NCBI RefSeq assembly: GCF_910596095.1
Contig: NC_056538.1
Span: 34,522,922 to 34,586,921 of the forward strand
From: Thunnus maccoyii
Lineage: Eukaryota > Chordata > Actinopteri > Scombriformes > Scombridae
Length of the DNA: 64,000 bases
Direction of reading: 5' to 3'
Positions 10,160 through 21,830 of the stretch are shown here, piece after piece; position 1 is the stretch's first letter; every line of letters begins with the position of its first letter. A program made the translations under genes and the position numbers. The notes below the pieces were generated by a model. It was not told the origin of the DNA. It ran no database searches and was given only the letters and a program-made list of their open reading frames with translations.

Positions 10160-11086
10160 CTACACTTTACCACACAACAGACGTTTACATATCAGACGGA
10201 TTTTGGACATTTTCAGCCCATACAGTACAGGAGTGAAGAGCGGCTGGCATGTTAGAAAGTATACAGATAATAAAATATCCAACACATTTGGTAAACTGCT
10301 CAATTCAAACCTGCTCAGTAATATTTGAAAAATACACCCAAATGAGAAGTTGAGCAGGGAAGCAAGGTGAGGTGTGCAGGTACTGACAGCTTTCTGTCTG
10401 GTCTGTTTAGAACCAGAAAAACAAACTTTAAGAATCCTCATGTATGTGTAAAGAATTAAAATGAGAGGAATAATGATTGAAATAACAGTGTAAATGAGTC
10501 CATAGATATTGTTGATTGTGGTGTCAGAGCATGCCAGTTTAACAATGGAGTAGTTTCCACAGTAAAGTCTGTTAATTATGTTTCCACACAGCTGTAAAGG
10601 AGCACTCAAAGAAATCACAACAAGAATTGCAAGAAAGGGAAATAACCATGTTAAAGCGATGAGTGTGGCAACCTTCTTAGTGGTCATACGTGTGTTATAT
10701 TGCAGAGGACAACAGATAGCGAGGTATCTGTCATAAGACATGATGACTAAGTTCAACAATTCAACACACGCATAAGAGAACACACAGAAAATCTGCAGGA
10801 AACAAAAGAAAGTAGAAATAGTGTGAATGTCAGAGAGGATCTGAACCAGAAGGAATGGAAACAACCCTGTACTACCAAACAGTTCATTTACAAACAGGCT
10901 GCACAGAAAAAGGTACATAGGTTCATGTAAGCTTCTGTTCATACAGATAACCACAATGAGCAAAACATTGGCACAAACTATTAACATATATAAAGACAAA
11001 ATGATCATAAAATACAAATATTTAAAAACTCCAGTGTCAACATAGGCAGCAAGTGTGAAATATGAAACCTGTGTGGAGTTGATCAT
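10160..11086 (-). CDS. Olfactory receptor OR-B (intact frame, TM7 N-to-T change)
   Basis: Odorant-receptor GPCR, 308 residues, single coding exon, plasma/ciliary membrane of olfactory neurons. Motifs: NST glycosylation site at 3-5, LHEPMY at 53-58, MSYDRYLAIC at 116-125, KAVSTCTPHL at 232-241. Residues 1-90 are essentially identical to OR-A, and TM3-TM6 is also close to OR-A, but the C-terminal end differs. The usual NPxxY of TM7 reads TPVLY (codon ACT instead of an Asn codon). The same change is in the OR relic at 3552-3672, so it predates that duplication. NPxxY is important for GPCR activation, so signalling could be altered, although the frame is intact and shows no other damage. The start is the shared MINSTQ methionine. 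Confidence 0.94.
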   Translation of the reverse strand: MINSTQVSYFTLAAYVDTGVFKYLYFMIILSLYMLIVCANVLLIVVICMNRSLHEPMYLFLCSLFVNELFGSTGLFPFLLVQILSDIHTISTFFCFLQIFCVFSYACVELLNLVIMSYDRYLAICCPLQYNTRMTTKKVATLIALTWLFPFLAILVVISLSAPLQLCGNIINRLYCGNYSIVKLACSDTTINNIYGLIYTVISIIIPLILILYTYMRILKVCFSGSKQTRQKAVSTCTPHLASLLNFSFGCIFQILLSRFELSSLPNVLDILLSVYFLTCQPLFTPVLYGLKMSKIRLICKRLLCGKV

Positions 11087-11324
11087 GATCCTTCTGACCT
11101 AAAAACTTGTTATGTTACATTTAGATTTCTAAAGGCTTAGTTTTCCTTTAAACCTACACTGAGCTAAAGTATTAAACACACAGAGAGCATACAGTTAAGA
11201 AATGCATCATCAAGAAAACAACAAACATTCATTCACATATATAAAATCTGTATCAGACTAGGGTTAAGATATTACACACTGTGTGAATCCAAACATTCAC
11301 CTGCTGCAGGCAGACTGAGTCCCT

Positions 11325-11405
11325 CCTGACTGAGCTGAATCTCTGCTTCTGCTTCTTTTAAACTTTTCAAACAGCAGACGCCCACAGCAGCAGACTGACT
11401 TTATT
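11325..11405 (-). promoter_or_regulatory. OR-B core promoter block
   Basis: On the minus strand the order is CTGCTGCTGTGGGCG, TATA-like AAAAGTTTAAAAG, AGCAGAAGCAGAG, then CAGTCAGGAGGGACTC. The same order and spacing occur upstream of OR-C, OR-D, OR-E, OR-F and the 5' OR relic. It lies about 240-320 bp upstream of the ATG, so a short non-coding 5' exon and small intron, or a long leader, is likely. The role is inferred from conservation. Confidence 0.55.
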
Positions 11406-11430
11406 ATCACAGGAACCAACGCTACTGATA

Positions 11431-12100
11431 CTGATCTCTAATGGATGTTAAAAAAAATGCACAAAGAAAAAACAGGTAGATCAAACATAACGAAAAATAA
11501 TTTGTTTTCTTCCTTCACTTGAGGGAACATTTTCATTTTTATATGGATGCCTTCATCAAACATCTTGTGAATTTCACCTCCCATTCATCTCCATAAAGAA
11601 GAAGCAAGACTTCCTGTCATGAATTGATCCAACCTTGTTTGCCTCAAAATTCAATCTGATTGGCCAGACAAAGCAAAGTTCAGACTGGATGGACATCTTT
11701 TTTTTCAGGAAGTGTTGATTGTTTATGTTCTTGTTAAAAACTGCACAGACAAACAATACAAACAGTGGAGCATGAGCATAAAGTGTATACTACACTTCGG
11801 TTACACAAGACTTCCGTCCACATTATTTTGTGCAACAGATGTGTTTTCAGTAAATTAAGATGTGCTAAGTAAATTATATGGCAGGCTCAGTAAGCCTGTT
11901 TGGGTTGTTGGGCACAAACTCCAGTCCAGGATATTCATTATTGTGTGTAATGCTTGAATCTGGGACCCGGCCTTTTGCATGGATCAATCAGTTTGTCCCT
12001 CCAGCCACAGTAAAGGAGGTATGAGTCCTAGCTTTTTCTCAGAAATGTCAAGACACTGTAGGCTATGCTGCCTATAACCATGTTAGTGTGGAGGAACTAA
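11431..12100. other. No gene seen
   Basis: Unique-looking spacer between the OR-B upstream region and the LTR-type element. Short frames at 11574-11756 have no recognisable domain. Confidence 0.6.
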
Positions 12101-13928
12101 CATAGAGGAACAGGAGAATCTCAACTGCTATAGTATTAGCGAATGTGATTATTTGTTACAGGAACTAGTTGAATACACCTACATCCCTGGCCGGGAAGCC
12201 CAAGTGCACCATCCCAGACCTGTTTGGCGAGATGTTTCTCTTCCATCAGTGCAGAGCCCAGCTTGGACCTAGGAACCAAGTGACGTTCCTGACCTCAAAG
12301 AGGTCCCTTCTCCCATCGCAACCAGCCGAAGCCTGCCCCAGGAAGCCCTCCAGGTAAAGGAGCAGATGACCGCAGTCCACTAGGAGATGCCAGCTAGTAG
12401 CCTAGCGACCCCTGGTGGTGCAGTCTCCGATCTCAACAGTACAGATGACTGTCAAGTGCCTCCATTAGCACACCCTATGGACGCAGGTGCCCCACACTCC
12501 AATGGTGCACCCCTCAATCCTCAACCATACCCCCCCCCCCCCCGTGTCCAGATCGAAGGTGGTGCCTGCAGGCCCCCCTTGACAGGTGAGCTGAATACAT
12601 CGCAGAGCTCACACCCCTGTCTGAACAGAACTCCATCCCCACCAGGAAGAGTAAGAAGTTGCCCTCATCGCTATGACAACCTGAGCGACTCAGGAGTCTC
12701 AGATGTTTCAGACAGTCCGCCGCCACGTCTACGCCAAGGCTTGCACACTCTACAGCTTGAGTCCCTCACAAGCAACGTCAAATGCTTCGACTCTGATAGT
12801 CAAGTAGAATTCTACCTGGGTTACCTCACCTCATGTGCCCTGCTAGAGGGCATGAAGATGACGCCGGAGTCCTGTGGATCCACACGTCAGGAGATGCCAA
12901 CCTAGCACTGGAAGGAAACAAGGTGCCTCACGTCAAGGTGGACAGCAGAACAGGACCTCTCAGGCGCAGACAACCTCGCCAGCGGGGTGGGAAACGAAAC
13001 CACAGGGGTGATGACCAACCCTGACTGAACTTTTTCGGCCAATTCTACTCCCTGGATGCATGGAGCAGCCTCCACATTGAAGGGGGGTGGAGCCACCGTG
13101 GTAGTGTCCCCCCCAGTTAAGTGTAGTGTACTGTAGCCACAACCTCAGCATGCACTAACGCTTACTACCACTCCCTCCAGTACCATGGTCACCGTCAGTT
13201 TGCAGTTTGTTTTCCCCATAACCTTTGCATGCCCTAGATATTGTGTCAGGTGTGAAGTCAGGTGTAACATAGGTAAGCATAAGGTAACATAAGTTAGACT
13301 AAGTCCTTAGATCTGCTACTACTACTGCTATGCAGCCTTCACAGACACATCTGACATATAGTCTTGGCATTTCACTTCAAATCCAGTTACGACTAGGATT
13401 CACACATCTCTTAAAGGTACATTCAACACACACAGGCCAGACTGGACTCCCTCCTTCCCGTTCAGCACACCAGTCTGCACCATTCCACTGGCTGACTCCA
13501 ACCTCTTTCAGGAGTGAGCCTAGTAACCTAACCACCTTTCCTTCACCTCATCTCACCTTCTTTTCTTTCATGACTTTTGAGTTGTGTTATTGGTGATAAC
13601 TAAAGAGCAGCAAAAGGATTGTGTTGATTAATACTGAATGTACATAGGTTTGTTAGAACATTGCCCAGACTCTGCCTCTGTAATTAGCCAGACTTTGCCT
13701 CAGTTGCTGCCCAGACAAGCCTCTGTGAACTCTGAACTGTGAACTGTATGGACTGTTTCAAACCTTTGTTGTTCTCAGGAATATACGGACTGTTCCAGCA
13801 TCCCGCCTGTCTCAGGAGCACATGGACTGTGTAACCACCAGGTTACTTCCAACACACAGGGACTGTTCGGCCCTTGGGTTGCTCTGGAGGTTGTGGCCAG
13901 CACCCCACTCTTCAGACCAAAGGGGGGA

Positions 13929-15299
13929 TGTTGGGCCTCATCTTCCATGTGCATCAGACAAAGGCAGGCCTGCATGCAAGTCACAAAGCCTGATAACAGG
14001 AAAGAGCGCCAGGACAGACAAAGAGAGTCCATTTTGGACTCCATATCCCAACATGCACTGCCAGTTCGCACCTAGGTGCTAAACTGGAAACGATCTCAAC
14101 CACAGTCTCTCATTGGCAGAGACGCTCCAGCACAGAGGAAGGCACACAGAGGAAAACGCACTCCATTGTGAACTGATCTGAGGGAAGCCTCACTGCCTCC
14201 GTGAGCCAGTTTACTGAAGGAGGTGACCTCATGCATGTGTTTTTCACCCACCAACTGGAAGACTCCCGTCGCCGGACGAGACGAGACTTCTCCCATGTTC
14301 ACCCGAACATCATCCCTGGATCCGAGAGAGACCACTGCTGCAACCAACACTCTCACCACCTGCAGAAGAAAGAAACAGATTTTCTTCAGGAAGACGCGGA
14401 TAACTTCGGGACCACTGCTACCGGATAACTTCTGAGTTGATTCTGCTGTTTTCTCCGCAACGCCCACCGAGAATCAGCTGCCGTGAAGCCCGCTGATAGC
14501 GCGAAGACGGCACTGTCAGCGTCCGAGCCAAGGAACCGAGCCAGACTGAAAGATGGACATAACACACACCCTGCTCGCTTTCTGAAGCGACCAAGTAATA
14601 GGTTTACTGTTAGTTTGTGTGTTCTTTTCAGCCTCAGTGCTGTTGTTAACTTTAGCTTTTTAAGCTTCATTGCTATTGTTTTGTTGTGTGGATTGACGGA
14701 CCGCCGAGTCCCTTTGCTCTGCTTTACTCGGAGGAGTATTTAAAGGAGGAGTATTTGCTGCCTGTTTAGTTGTGTTCACCACACTAGACTGTTTTTGTGT
14801 TCTCCCCACTTGGGACTACTGCTGTGTTTGTGCCATCGTAAGTGAGGAAGTAAGTTGATTTGTCAATCAGAAACCAGACAACGTGCGTTACAGACTGCCG
14901 TCTGTGCGCGTGTTCTCTGTGGACAAAGGAACCGCTTCTCTCCCCCTCACGATCGCTTTCCCTCCTCTTTCTTCCCTCTCTTGCGTGTCGCAAGAACACA
15001 CGTGCGCACACACACATACACGCACCAACACTTTTTTACTCATTTGATGGTCAGATTAACGTCGGACAAAGTGCTGCTCTATTCTACCTTATCCACCATC
15101 AGACACGTGTGTTTTACACGGAACTGGGTAAGTGCAAGATGCCGACCACCAGGCGGCGCCATCTTGCTTCTGTCTAACCAAGACACCACCCACCATCACT
15201 TCCGCTATTTGGTTCTCACGTGACGGGACTTCCTCCCATACTCACGTCTGCATTTAAGCCCACGGCGTCATCACACCAGATCACATCGCCATCTTGTCT

Positions 15300-15343
<44 letters not shown>

Positions 15344-15660
15344 CATTCACCTGCATGTGTTCAACCCTGTACATAGCTGTTGTGTTTTGCTTTGGTAGAA
15401 TTATATTTTAGTACAGTAGTTTATTTATCAGAGCAAAGTTAACTTTGTTAATTGTGCTAAGTTTAATAAACACTGTTATATCTTTAAAGAGAAGTTCTTT
15501 TGTCATTATTGTGTTTAACATATTGTGAAAAGTGGCTGATTGAAGGAGTCACAGCTTGAATTCTTTGTTCACCTGTGAATGTTGATCTCTCTCAGATATT
15601 ACCATTCTAGATGAACTCTTTTATGAGACTACCTTGTTTGGTTATTGGTCCCAGCTTCCA
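13929..15660 (+). repeat. Candidate LTR (about 1.7 kb)
   Basis: Begins TGTTGGGCC directly after a G-rich polypurine tract, the expected junction of an internal region with a 3' LTR. A polyadenylation signal lies about 190 bp from its right end. Only one LTR is visible in the window. The right boundary is an estimate. Confidence 0.4.
15302..15341. repeat. (CA)n microsatellite
   Basis: About 20 CA dinucleotides within the candidate LTR. Confidence 0.95.
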
Positions 15661-15905
15661 GATGGTGCCCCGTAGTTATTAATTCATATTAATAATTCTA
15701 TTATTTTTTATAATTAATAGTTATCTCTGATAATTATTAATTATTGCTAATAACCAACCGTGCTCCTCACATATCGGACAGTTGTGTTCCTGCCTGTGAG
15801 GTTCTTTAACAGTTGGTGCCCGAATTATTAATTAATATTAATAATATCTTGATTTCATAATTAATGATTATGTATGATAATTATGAATTATTACTAATAA
15901 TAAAA
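15660..15905. repeat. Two diverged tandem copies of a TGGTGCCC/ATTAATTA segment
   Basis: A GATGGTGCCCCG... stretch at about 15660 followed by ATTAAT-rich DNA recurs at about 15811 as GTTGGTGCCCGA... with a similar AT-rich tail. The period is about 150 bp. It lies at the right edge of the candidate LTR. Confidence 0.55.
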
Positions 15906-16703
15906 TGCACTCCTACCAGTACCAACATATGTTAGCTTATTTATGTATTTATAAATATAAAAAATATGAAAAATCAAATTGACACATTTTATAGAACATA
16001 ATTTCTGATGTCTCTTTGAAATAATTTATAATTAACACCAAAAAGAAATAAATATGTCACATATATATCATATATATCAATCATTTGATCTGCTTAGAAC
16101 TAGGAGATGTTTGAAGTTTGTTTTCTTGAGTAAATTTAAAGTACAGTAGTAATAGATGTCTTAATATATTTTAAATAATTTTATGTTTAGTGACTTAAAG
16201 AAAATCTTACACTGAATATTTAAAAAGAATGATTCAAACCAAACTGTATTCTTATTGTTATATTAAAAACTTTATTTTAAAGTCATAGCTTTAATATAAA
16301 TTTTACAAACAGTGTTGACACAACTTTTATCAAATGTGTTTTTTGATAATTTTTTTTATCATTACTTGGGTTGAGCAAATATCAGTGTTTCCAATGTATT
16401 GTTGGTTTGCTGCTTATCAAAACAGCTTTGCCTCTAATAAAAAAAACAACATCTGTTGTATTATTATAATGTTCTTCTATACATTATGTGCATTTCAAAA
16501 TACAGTGCAATGAGAAAATGTGCATTCATTTGAAATTGTCATGAAAAACTGAATCCACTCCCAAGGTGTAGCGTGTGAATGCACAGCTGGTGTTCAGCTG
16601 AATCTAAAGTGTCAGACTTTAGATCTTTTAAAACCACAAATGTATTTTCAGTGTGTGGGAAACACTCTGTTGGATGGATGGTCTTTACATTATTGTCCTA
16701 CAT
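15906..16703. other. AT-rich spacer, no gene seen
   Basis: Strongly AT-rich sequence downstream of OR-C. No feature is recognised apart from A/T runs. Confidence 0.6.
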
Positions 16704-17624
16704 TTAAGCAAAGACAAGACTTTTACATACAATGCGGATTTTGGACATATTCAGGCCGTACAGTAAAGGATTGAAAAGTGGCTGGCATGTGAGCCAGTAT
16801 AACGACAAAAAGATTCGCAGAATATTGGGTAGATTGTTCATATTAAACCTGCTTTGTACTATTTCAAAACCACCTCCACATGAAAAGTTCAGCAGAGCGA
16901 TAAGGTGAGGTGTGCAGGTACTGGCAGCTTTTTTTCTGGTCTGTTTAGAACCAGAAAAACATATTTTTAAAATCTTAATGTAAGTGAAAATAATTAGAAT
17001 TAGAGGACAAAAGACTGAGAGCGAAGTAACAAAGAGTCCGTAGATGTTATTGATTGTTGTATCGGAACATGCCAGTTTGACAATAAAGTAGTTATCACAG
17101 TACACTTTCTTAATAATGGTCCCACACAGCTGTAAGGAGTTAGTCAAGGATGTCATCACAAAACACAGTAACATAGGGCATAACCATGTTACAGCAATAA
17201 GAATGGCAATTTTGTTAAATGTCATACGTGTGTTATATTGCAGAGGACAACAGATAGCGAGGTATCTGTCATAAGACATGATGGCTAAGTTTAAATATTC
17301 AACACCACCATAAGAGTATAAAACGAAATTTTGCAGGAAACAAAGGGGAGCAGAAACAGTGTGAATGTCAGAGAGGATCTGAACCAGAAGGAATGGAAAC
17401 AACCCTGTACTACCATACAGTTCATTTACGAACAGGCTGCACAGAAAAAGGTACATAGGTTCATGTAAGCTTCTGTTCATACAGATAACCACAATGAGCA
17501 AAACATTGGCACAAATAATTAACATATATAAAGACAAAGTGACCATAAAAAGTAAGTATTTAAAAACTCCAGTGTCAAAGTAGGCACCAAGTGTGAAATA
17601 TGAAACCTGTGTAGAGTTGATCAT
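16704..17624 (-). CDS. Olfactory receptor OR-C (intact)
   Basis: Odorant-receptor GPCR of 306 residues from the MINSTQ methionine. An in-frame ATG three codons upstream (17633) would add MRS; the inner start is preferred because it matches the other ORs here. Motifs: NST at 3-5, LHEPMY at 53-58, MSYDRYLAIC at about 116-125, KAASTCTPHL entering TM6, and NPLLYG in TM7. TM3-TM5 and the ends of TM6 differ clearly from OR-A/B, while residues about 35-90 are almost identical to every other OR here except OR-G. It is the last minus-strand OR before the cluster switches direction. The ligand is unknown. Confidence 0.95.
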   Translation of the reverse strand: MINSTQVSYFTLGAYFDTGVFKYLLFMVTLSLYMLIICANVLLIVVICMNRSLHEPMYLFLCSLFVNELYGSTGLFPFLLVQILSDIHTVSAPLCFLQNFVLYSYGGVEYLNLAIMSYDRYLAICCPLQYNTRMTFNKIAILIAVTWLCPMLLCFVMTSLTNSLQLCGTIIKKVYCDNYFIVKLACSDTTINNIYGLFVTSLSVFCPLILIIFTYIKILKICFSGSKQTRKKAASTCTPHLIALLNFSCGGGFEIVQSRFNMNNLPNILRIFLSLYWLTCQPLFNPLLYGLNMSKIRIVCKSLVFA

Positions 17625-17814
17625 GCTCCTCATATAACACTGTTCATGAACTAATCAGTGTTACATTTTGTTATAGTCAAACTTTAACCTTAAGCACTGT
17701 GCCTGCTTGGAAGTGTGTGCAGTTAAAGTGTTAAACACCCTTGTAGTATTCAGACTACACAAAGAAATAAAATTCATCATCAAGACATTTGCCTGCTGTA
17801 GTCAGACTGTGACT

Positions 17815-17892
17815 CCCTCCTAACTGAGCTGAAACTCTGCTTCTGCTTCTTTTAAATGTTTCAGACAGAAGACGCCCACAGCAGCAGACTGA
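17815..17892 (-). promoter_or_regulatory. OR-C core promoter block
   Basis: Minus-strand copy of the conserved OR block: CTGCTGTGGGCGTCTTCTG, a TATA-like CATTTAAAAG, AGCAGAAGCAGAG and a GGAGGGAGTC end. It lies about 200-270 bp upstream of the start codon. Confidence 0.55.
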
Positions 17893-17924
17893 CCTCACTG
17901 TCTAACACGTCAGCTGGGTTGAGA

Positions 17925-18232
17925 TCTGGTGACTGTGAAGGTCATAACCTTCTAATGATTCACATCATTTAATACTCATCAAACCATTCATTGTCATCCT
18001 GGAAGAGACCACTCCCATCAGGATAGACATGTTTCATCACAGGATAAAGCTGATCACTCACAACTACTTTGTATTGATTAGCAGTGACCCTTCCCTCTAA
18101 GGGGACAAGTGGACCCAAACCATGTCAGCAAAATGCCCCCCACAGCATAACAGAGCCCCCAGACGCTCTCACTGTAGGGGTCCAGCATCCAGACCTGGAC
18201 CAGACGCCCTCACTGTAGAAGCCTTATTTTTA
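17925..18232 (-). mobile_element. Tc1/mariner transposase fragment
   Basis: Minus-strand reading includes YPVMKHVYPDGSGLFQDDN, then WFDEY, then PSQSPDLNP, which are hallmark segments of a Tc1-family DDE transposase (catalytic D region and SPDLNP box). The part between QDDN and WFDEY is shorter than usual, and stops or frame changes are present. It is a short dead fragment without visible terminal repeats. It lies between the OR-C promoter and the satellite. Confidence 0.75.
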
Positions 18233-18324
18233 CTTACTCACAAGACAATTGATGTACTGTATGTGTAAATAAGATAAATTTAACAAAATAATAACTAAAC
18301 AGAACTGTTCCTGATCTGACATAT

Positions 18325-19881
18325 ATGCTATGATATGATATGATATATGATATGATATATGATATGATATGATATATGATATGCTATGATATATGATATG
18401 ATATATGATATGATATGATATGCTATGATATATGATATGATATATGATATGATATATGATATGATATGATGTATGATATTATATATGATATGGTATATAT
18501 GATATATATGATATGATATTATATCATATATGATATATTATATTATATATGAAATTATATGATATATGATATGATATATGATATATGATATGATATATGA
18601 TATTATATGATATATGATATGCTATTATATGATATATGATATGATATTATATGATATAAGATATGCTATTATATGATATATGATATATGATATGATATAT
18701 ATGATATGATATGATATGATATATGATATATGATATGATATATGATATGATACGATATATGATATGATATATGATATATAATATATGATATGATATGATA
18801 TATAATATGATATATGATATGATGTGATATGATATGATATATGATATGATATATGATATGATATGATATATAATATGATATGATATGATATGATATGATA
18901 TGATATATAATATGATATGATGTGATATATGATATGATATATGATATGATATGATATGATATGATATGATATATGATATATGATATGATATATGATATAT
19001 GATATGATATATGATATGATATGATATGATATGATATGATATGATATATATGATATGATATATGATATGATATATGATATGATATGATGTGATATATAAT
19101 ATGATATGATATGATATGATATGATATATGATATGATATGATGTGATATATAATATGATATGGTATATGATATGGTATATGATATGATATGATATGATAT
19201 ATGATATGCTATATGATATGATATGATATGATATATATGATATGATATGATATGATATATGATATATGATATATGATATATGATGTGATATGATATAATA
19301 TGATATATGATATGATATGATATATGATATGATATGATATATGATATGATATATGATATGATATATGATATATGATGTGATATGATATGATATATGATAT
19401 ATGATGTGATATGATATAATATGATATATGATATGATATGATATGATATGATATGATATATGATATATGATATATGATATATGATATGATATATGATATG
19501 ATATGATATGATATGATATATGATATATGATATGATATGATATATGATATGATATATATGATATGATATATGATATGATATATGATATATGATATGATAT
19601 GATATATGATATGATATGATATATGATATATGATATGATATGACGATATGATATGATATATATGATATGATATGATATATGATATATGATATATGATATG
19701 ATATATGATATATGATATGATATATGATATGATATGATATATGATATGATATGATATGATATATGATATATGATATGATATGATATATGATATGATATAT
19801 ATGATATGATATATGATATGATATGATATATGATATGATATGATATGATATGATATGATATGATATGATATATGATATGAT
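18325..19881. repeat. ATATG/ATATATG satellite array 1
   Basis: About 1.55 kb built from 5-bp (GATAT) and 7-bp (GATATAT) units in varying order, with rare variants such as GATGT or GATAC. No stop codon is created on the minus strand by either unit, which gives apparent frames of up to 413 codons made only of Y, H, I and S. These are not genes. The array sits immediately left of duplicated block 1. Confidence 0.97.
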
Positions 19882-20336
19882 ACATCAAAATACAAGGACA
19901 ATTTAACAGTTAAAGTCACAAAGTCATTACAGATTTCATTATAAATCTGTTCCTGAATTTAGTCCTGACCTGAGCCACAAAAATCACTTATGTTTGCAAT
20001 TTCATGCCAAAATGGACACCAGAATTGCAATACACAACAGGTACCTGGCCTCACTTTAATGACGTATATGCAGCCGTCTTGCTGTGTGAGTGATAAGTCT
20101 CAGAAATATTACATTTGTAACGGGGCAACTATGCCGTCCCCAATTTTTCAGACTCATGAAGTTCTGTTCTTTGAGAATTTCTGGCGTGTGACAATTTGGA
20201 GAATTTTTTAGAACTTGTATATTATTAGTGTCCTCACATCAAGGCAAAATGGTAAATTGTTTTTCCTTTTAATAAATGATGTTATTATATTAATAAATTA
20301 TTAGAATGTTAGTAAAAAAAATTGTAAATTAATATA

Positions 20337-20339
<3 letters not shown>

Positions 20340-20370
<31 letters not shown>
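20340..20370. repeat. (TG)n microsatellite
   Basis: About 15 TG units. The homologous site in copy 2 (about 30165-30180) is much shorter. Confidence 0.95.
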
Positions 20371-20371
<1 letters not shown>

Positions 20372-20638
20372 TCCAATCCCCTGGTGAGAGCATTAACACT
20401 ATTTATGTTGTGAAATTTACAGTTGCTTAATAAAGTGTTGGCTGTTAGAAAAGTGGTCTGGACTGTTGTACTCAATGCACCAGTAGACACAGACCAGTCT
20501 GTCATTCAGCACTTAACTATTCAAGAATGATATGAGATCAACAAAACTGGCACCAATCAGAAATCAGTAACAGTTGGCACAAACAATCAAAATATATGAA
20601 GACATAAAACAGTGAAAGTGTGTCTCATTTGACGATGA

Positions 20639-21830
20639 GAATCTGGGAGTTATCTTTGATCAAGATATGTCCTTTAACTCCCACATAAATCAAATCTCAA
20701 GGACTGCTTTTTTTCACTTACGTAATATCACAAAAATCAGGCACATCCTGTCCCTAAAAGATGCAGAAAAACTAGTTCATGCATTTGTTACTCCTAGGCT
20801 GGATTATTGCAATTCCTTATTATCAGGCTGCCCTATCAAGTCTCTAAAGACTCTCCAGCTGGTCCAGAATGCAGCTGCACATGTATTGACTAAAACTAGA
20901 AAAAGAGACCACATTTCTCCCATTTTAGCTTCACTACATCCTGTAAAATCTAGAATAGAATTTAAATTCCTTCTCCTAACTTACAAAGCCCTTAATGGTC
21001 AGGCACCATCATATCTTGAAGAGCTCATAATACCGTATTATCCCACTAGAACACTGCGCTCCCAGTATGCAGGCTTACTGGTGGTCCCTACAGTCTTTAA
21101 AAGTAGAATGGGAGGCAGAGCCTTCAGCTATCAGGCTCCTCTTCTATGGAACCATCTACCGGATTCAGTCCGGGGTGCAGACACCCTCTCTATGTTTAAG
21201 AGTAGGCTTAAAACTTTCCTTTTTGATAAAGCTTATAGTTAGGGCCGACCAGGCTCGCCTTGGATCAGCCCTTAGTTATGCTGCTATAGGCCTAGACTGC
21301 TGGGGGACTTCCCATGATGCACTGAGCTCCTCTCTCCTCCTCCTCCTCTCCATCTGTATGCATTCATGTAACATCAATGCATGTCACTAACTTTGCTTCT
21401 TCCCCGGAGTTTTTTTGTGCTTTCTCATCTCACAGGAAAACCTGAGTCCCGGGCCGAACCTTCGAGGTCCTTCACAGTCCTGTTGGCATCCTTCCCTGGC
21501 TGTTGCTGCTTGTGCTTGTTGTTGTCGTTGTGATTGTTTTTCTTCTGTCCCCCCTCCCCCTTTCCCTCTCTCTTTCTCTCTCTCAACCCAACCGGTCAAA
21601 GCAGATGGTCGCCCACCAAGAGCCGGGGTCTGCTTGAGGTTTCTACCCGTTAAAGGGGAGTTTTTCCTTCCCGCTGTCGCCAAGTGCTGCTCATGGGGGA
21701 ATTGTTGGGTCTCTGTAAATTAAAGAGTACGGTCTTGACCTGCTCTATGTGAAAAGTGCCTTGAGATGACTTCTGTTGTGATTTGGTGCTATATGAATAA
21801 AAATTGATTGATTGATTGATTGATTGATGA
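20639..21830 (+). mobile_element. 5'-truncated L2 LINE insertion upstream of OR-D
   Basis: Absent from the otherwise identical block copy 2 (empty site at about 30450). It carries the C-terminal part of the L2 ORF2 (frame 20667-21242, near-identical to the C-terminus of the ORF at 25527-28532), a 3' UTR, and a (TTGA)n tail at about 21803-21828. GATGA before the insert (20634-20638) and at its right edge (21826-21830) is a likely short target duplication. The close match to the 24.9-kb element points to a recent insertion, after the block duplicated or before the copies diverged. The right end lies about 40 bp from the OR-D TATA-like box. Confidence 0.92.

Larger units (their letters stand above)
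12100..15660 (+). mobile_element. Broken LTR-type retroelement fragment with long candidate LTR
   Basis: Fossil element, family not resolved (retrovirus-like or other LTR kin). Parts: an internal-derived stretch at about 12100-13928 that is GC-richer than its surroundings; a purine-rich tract ending at 13928; and a candidate LTR from TG at 13929 to about 15660 containing a TATA-like TATTTAAAGG near 14738, a CA microsatellite, and AATAAA at 15465-15470. It is followed by a TGGTGCCC-type stretch resembling a primer-binding site. No second LTR or polymerase region is present, so it is a partial, broken copy, probably fairly old. The 172-residue frame at 12387-12905 is rich in Pro/Ser and shows no domain I recognise. 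Confidence 0.45.

Noticed and set aside
12387-12905. 172-residue frame as a host gene
   Set aside because: Lies within a broken LTR-type element, Pro/Ser-rich, no domain and no splice pattern.
14855-15223. Frames of 122 and 105 residues near 15 kb
   Set aside because: Within the candidate LTR; no domain and low complexity.
18647-19919. Frames of 413 and 236 codons in the satellite
   Set aside because: Made only of Y, H, I and S from ATATG/ATATATG units that lack stops on the minus strand. A repeat artefact.
20667-21242. 191-residue frame as a host gene
   Set aside because: It is the C-terminal part of L2 ORF2 in a truncated LINE insertion.
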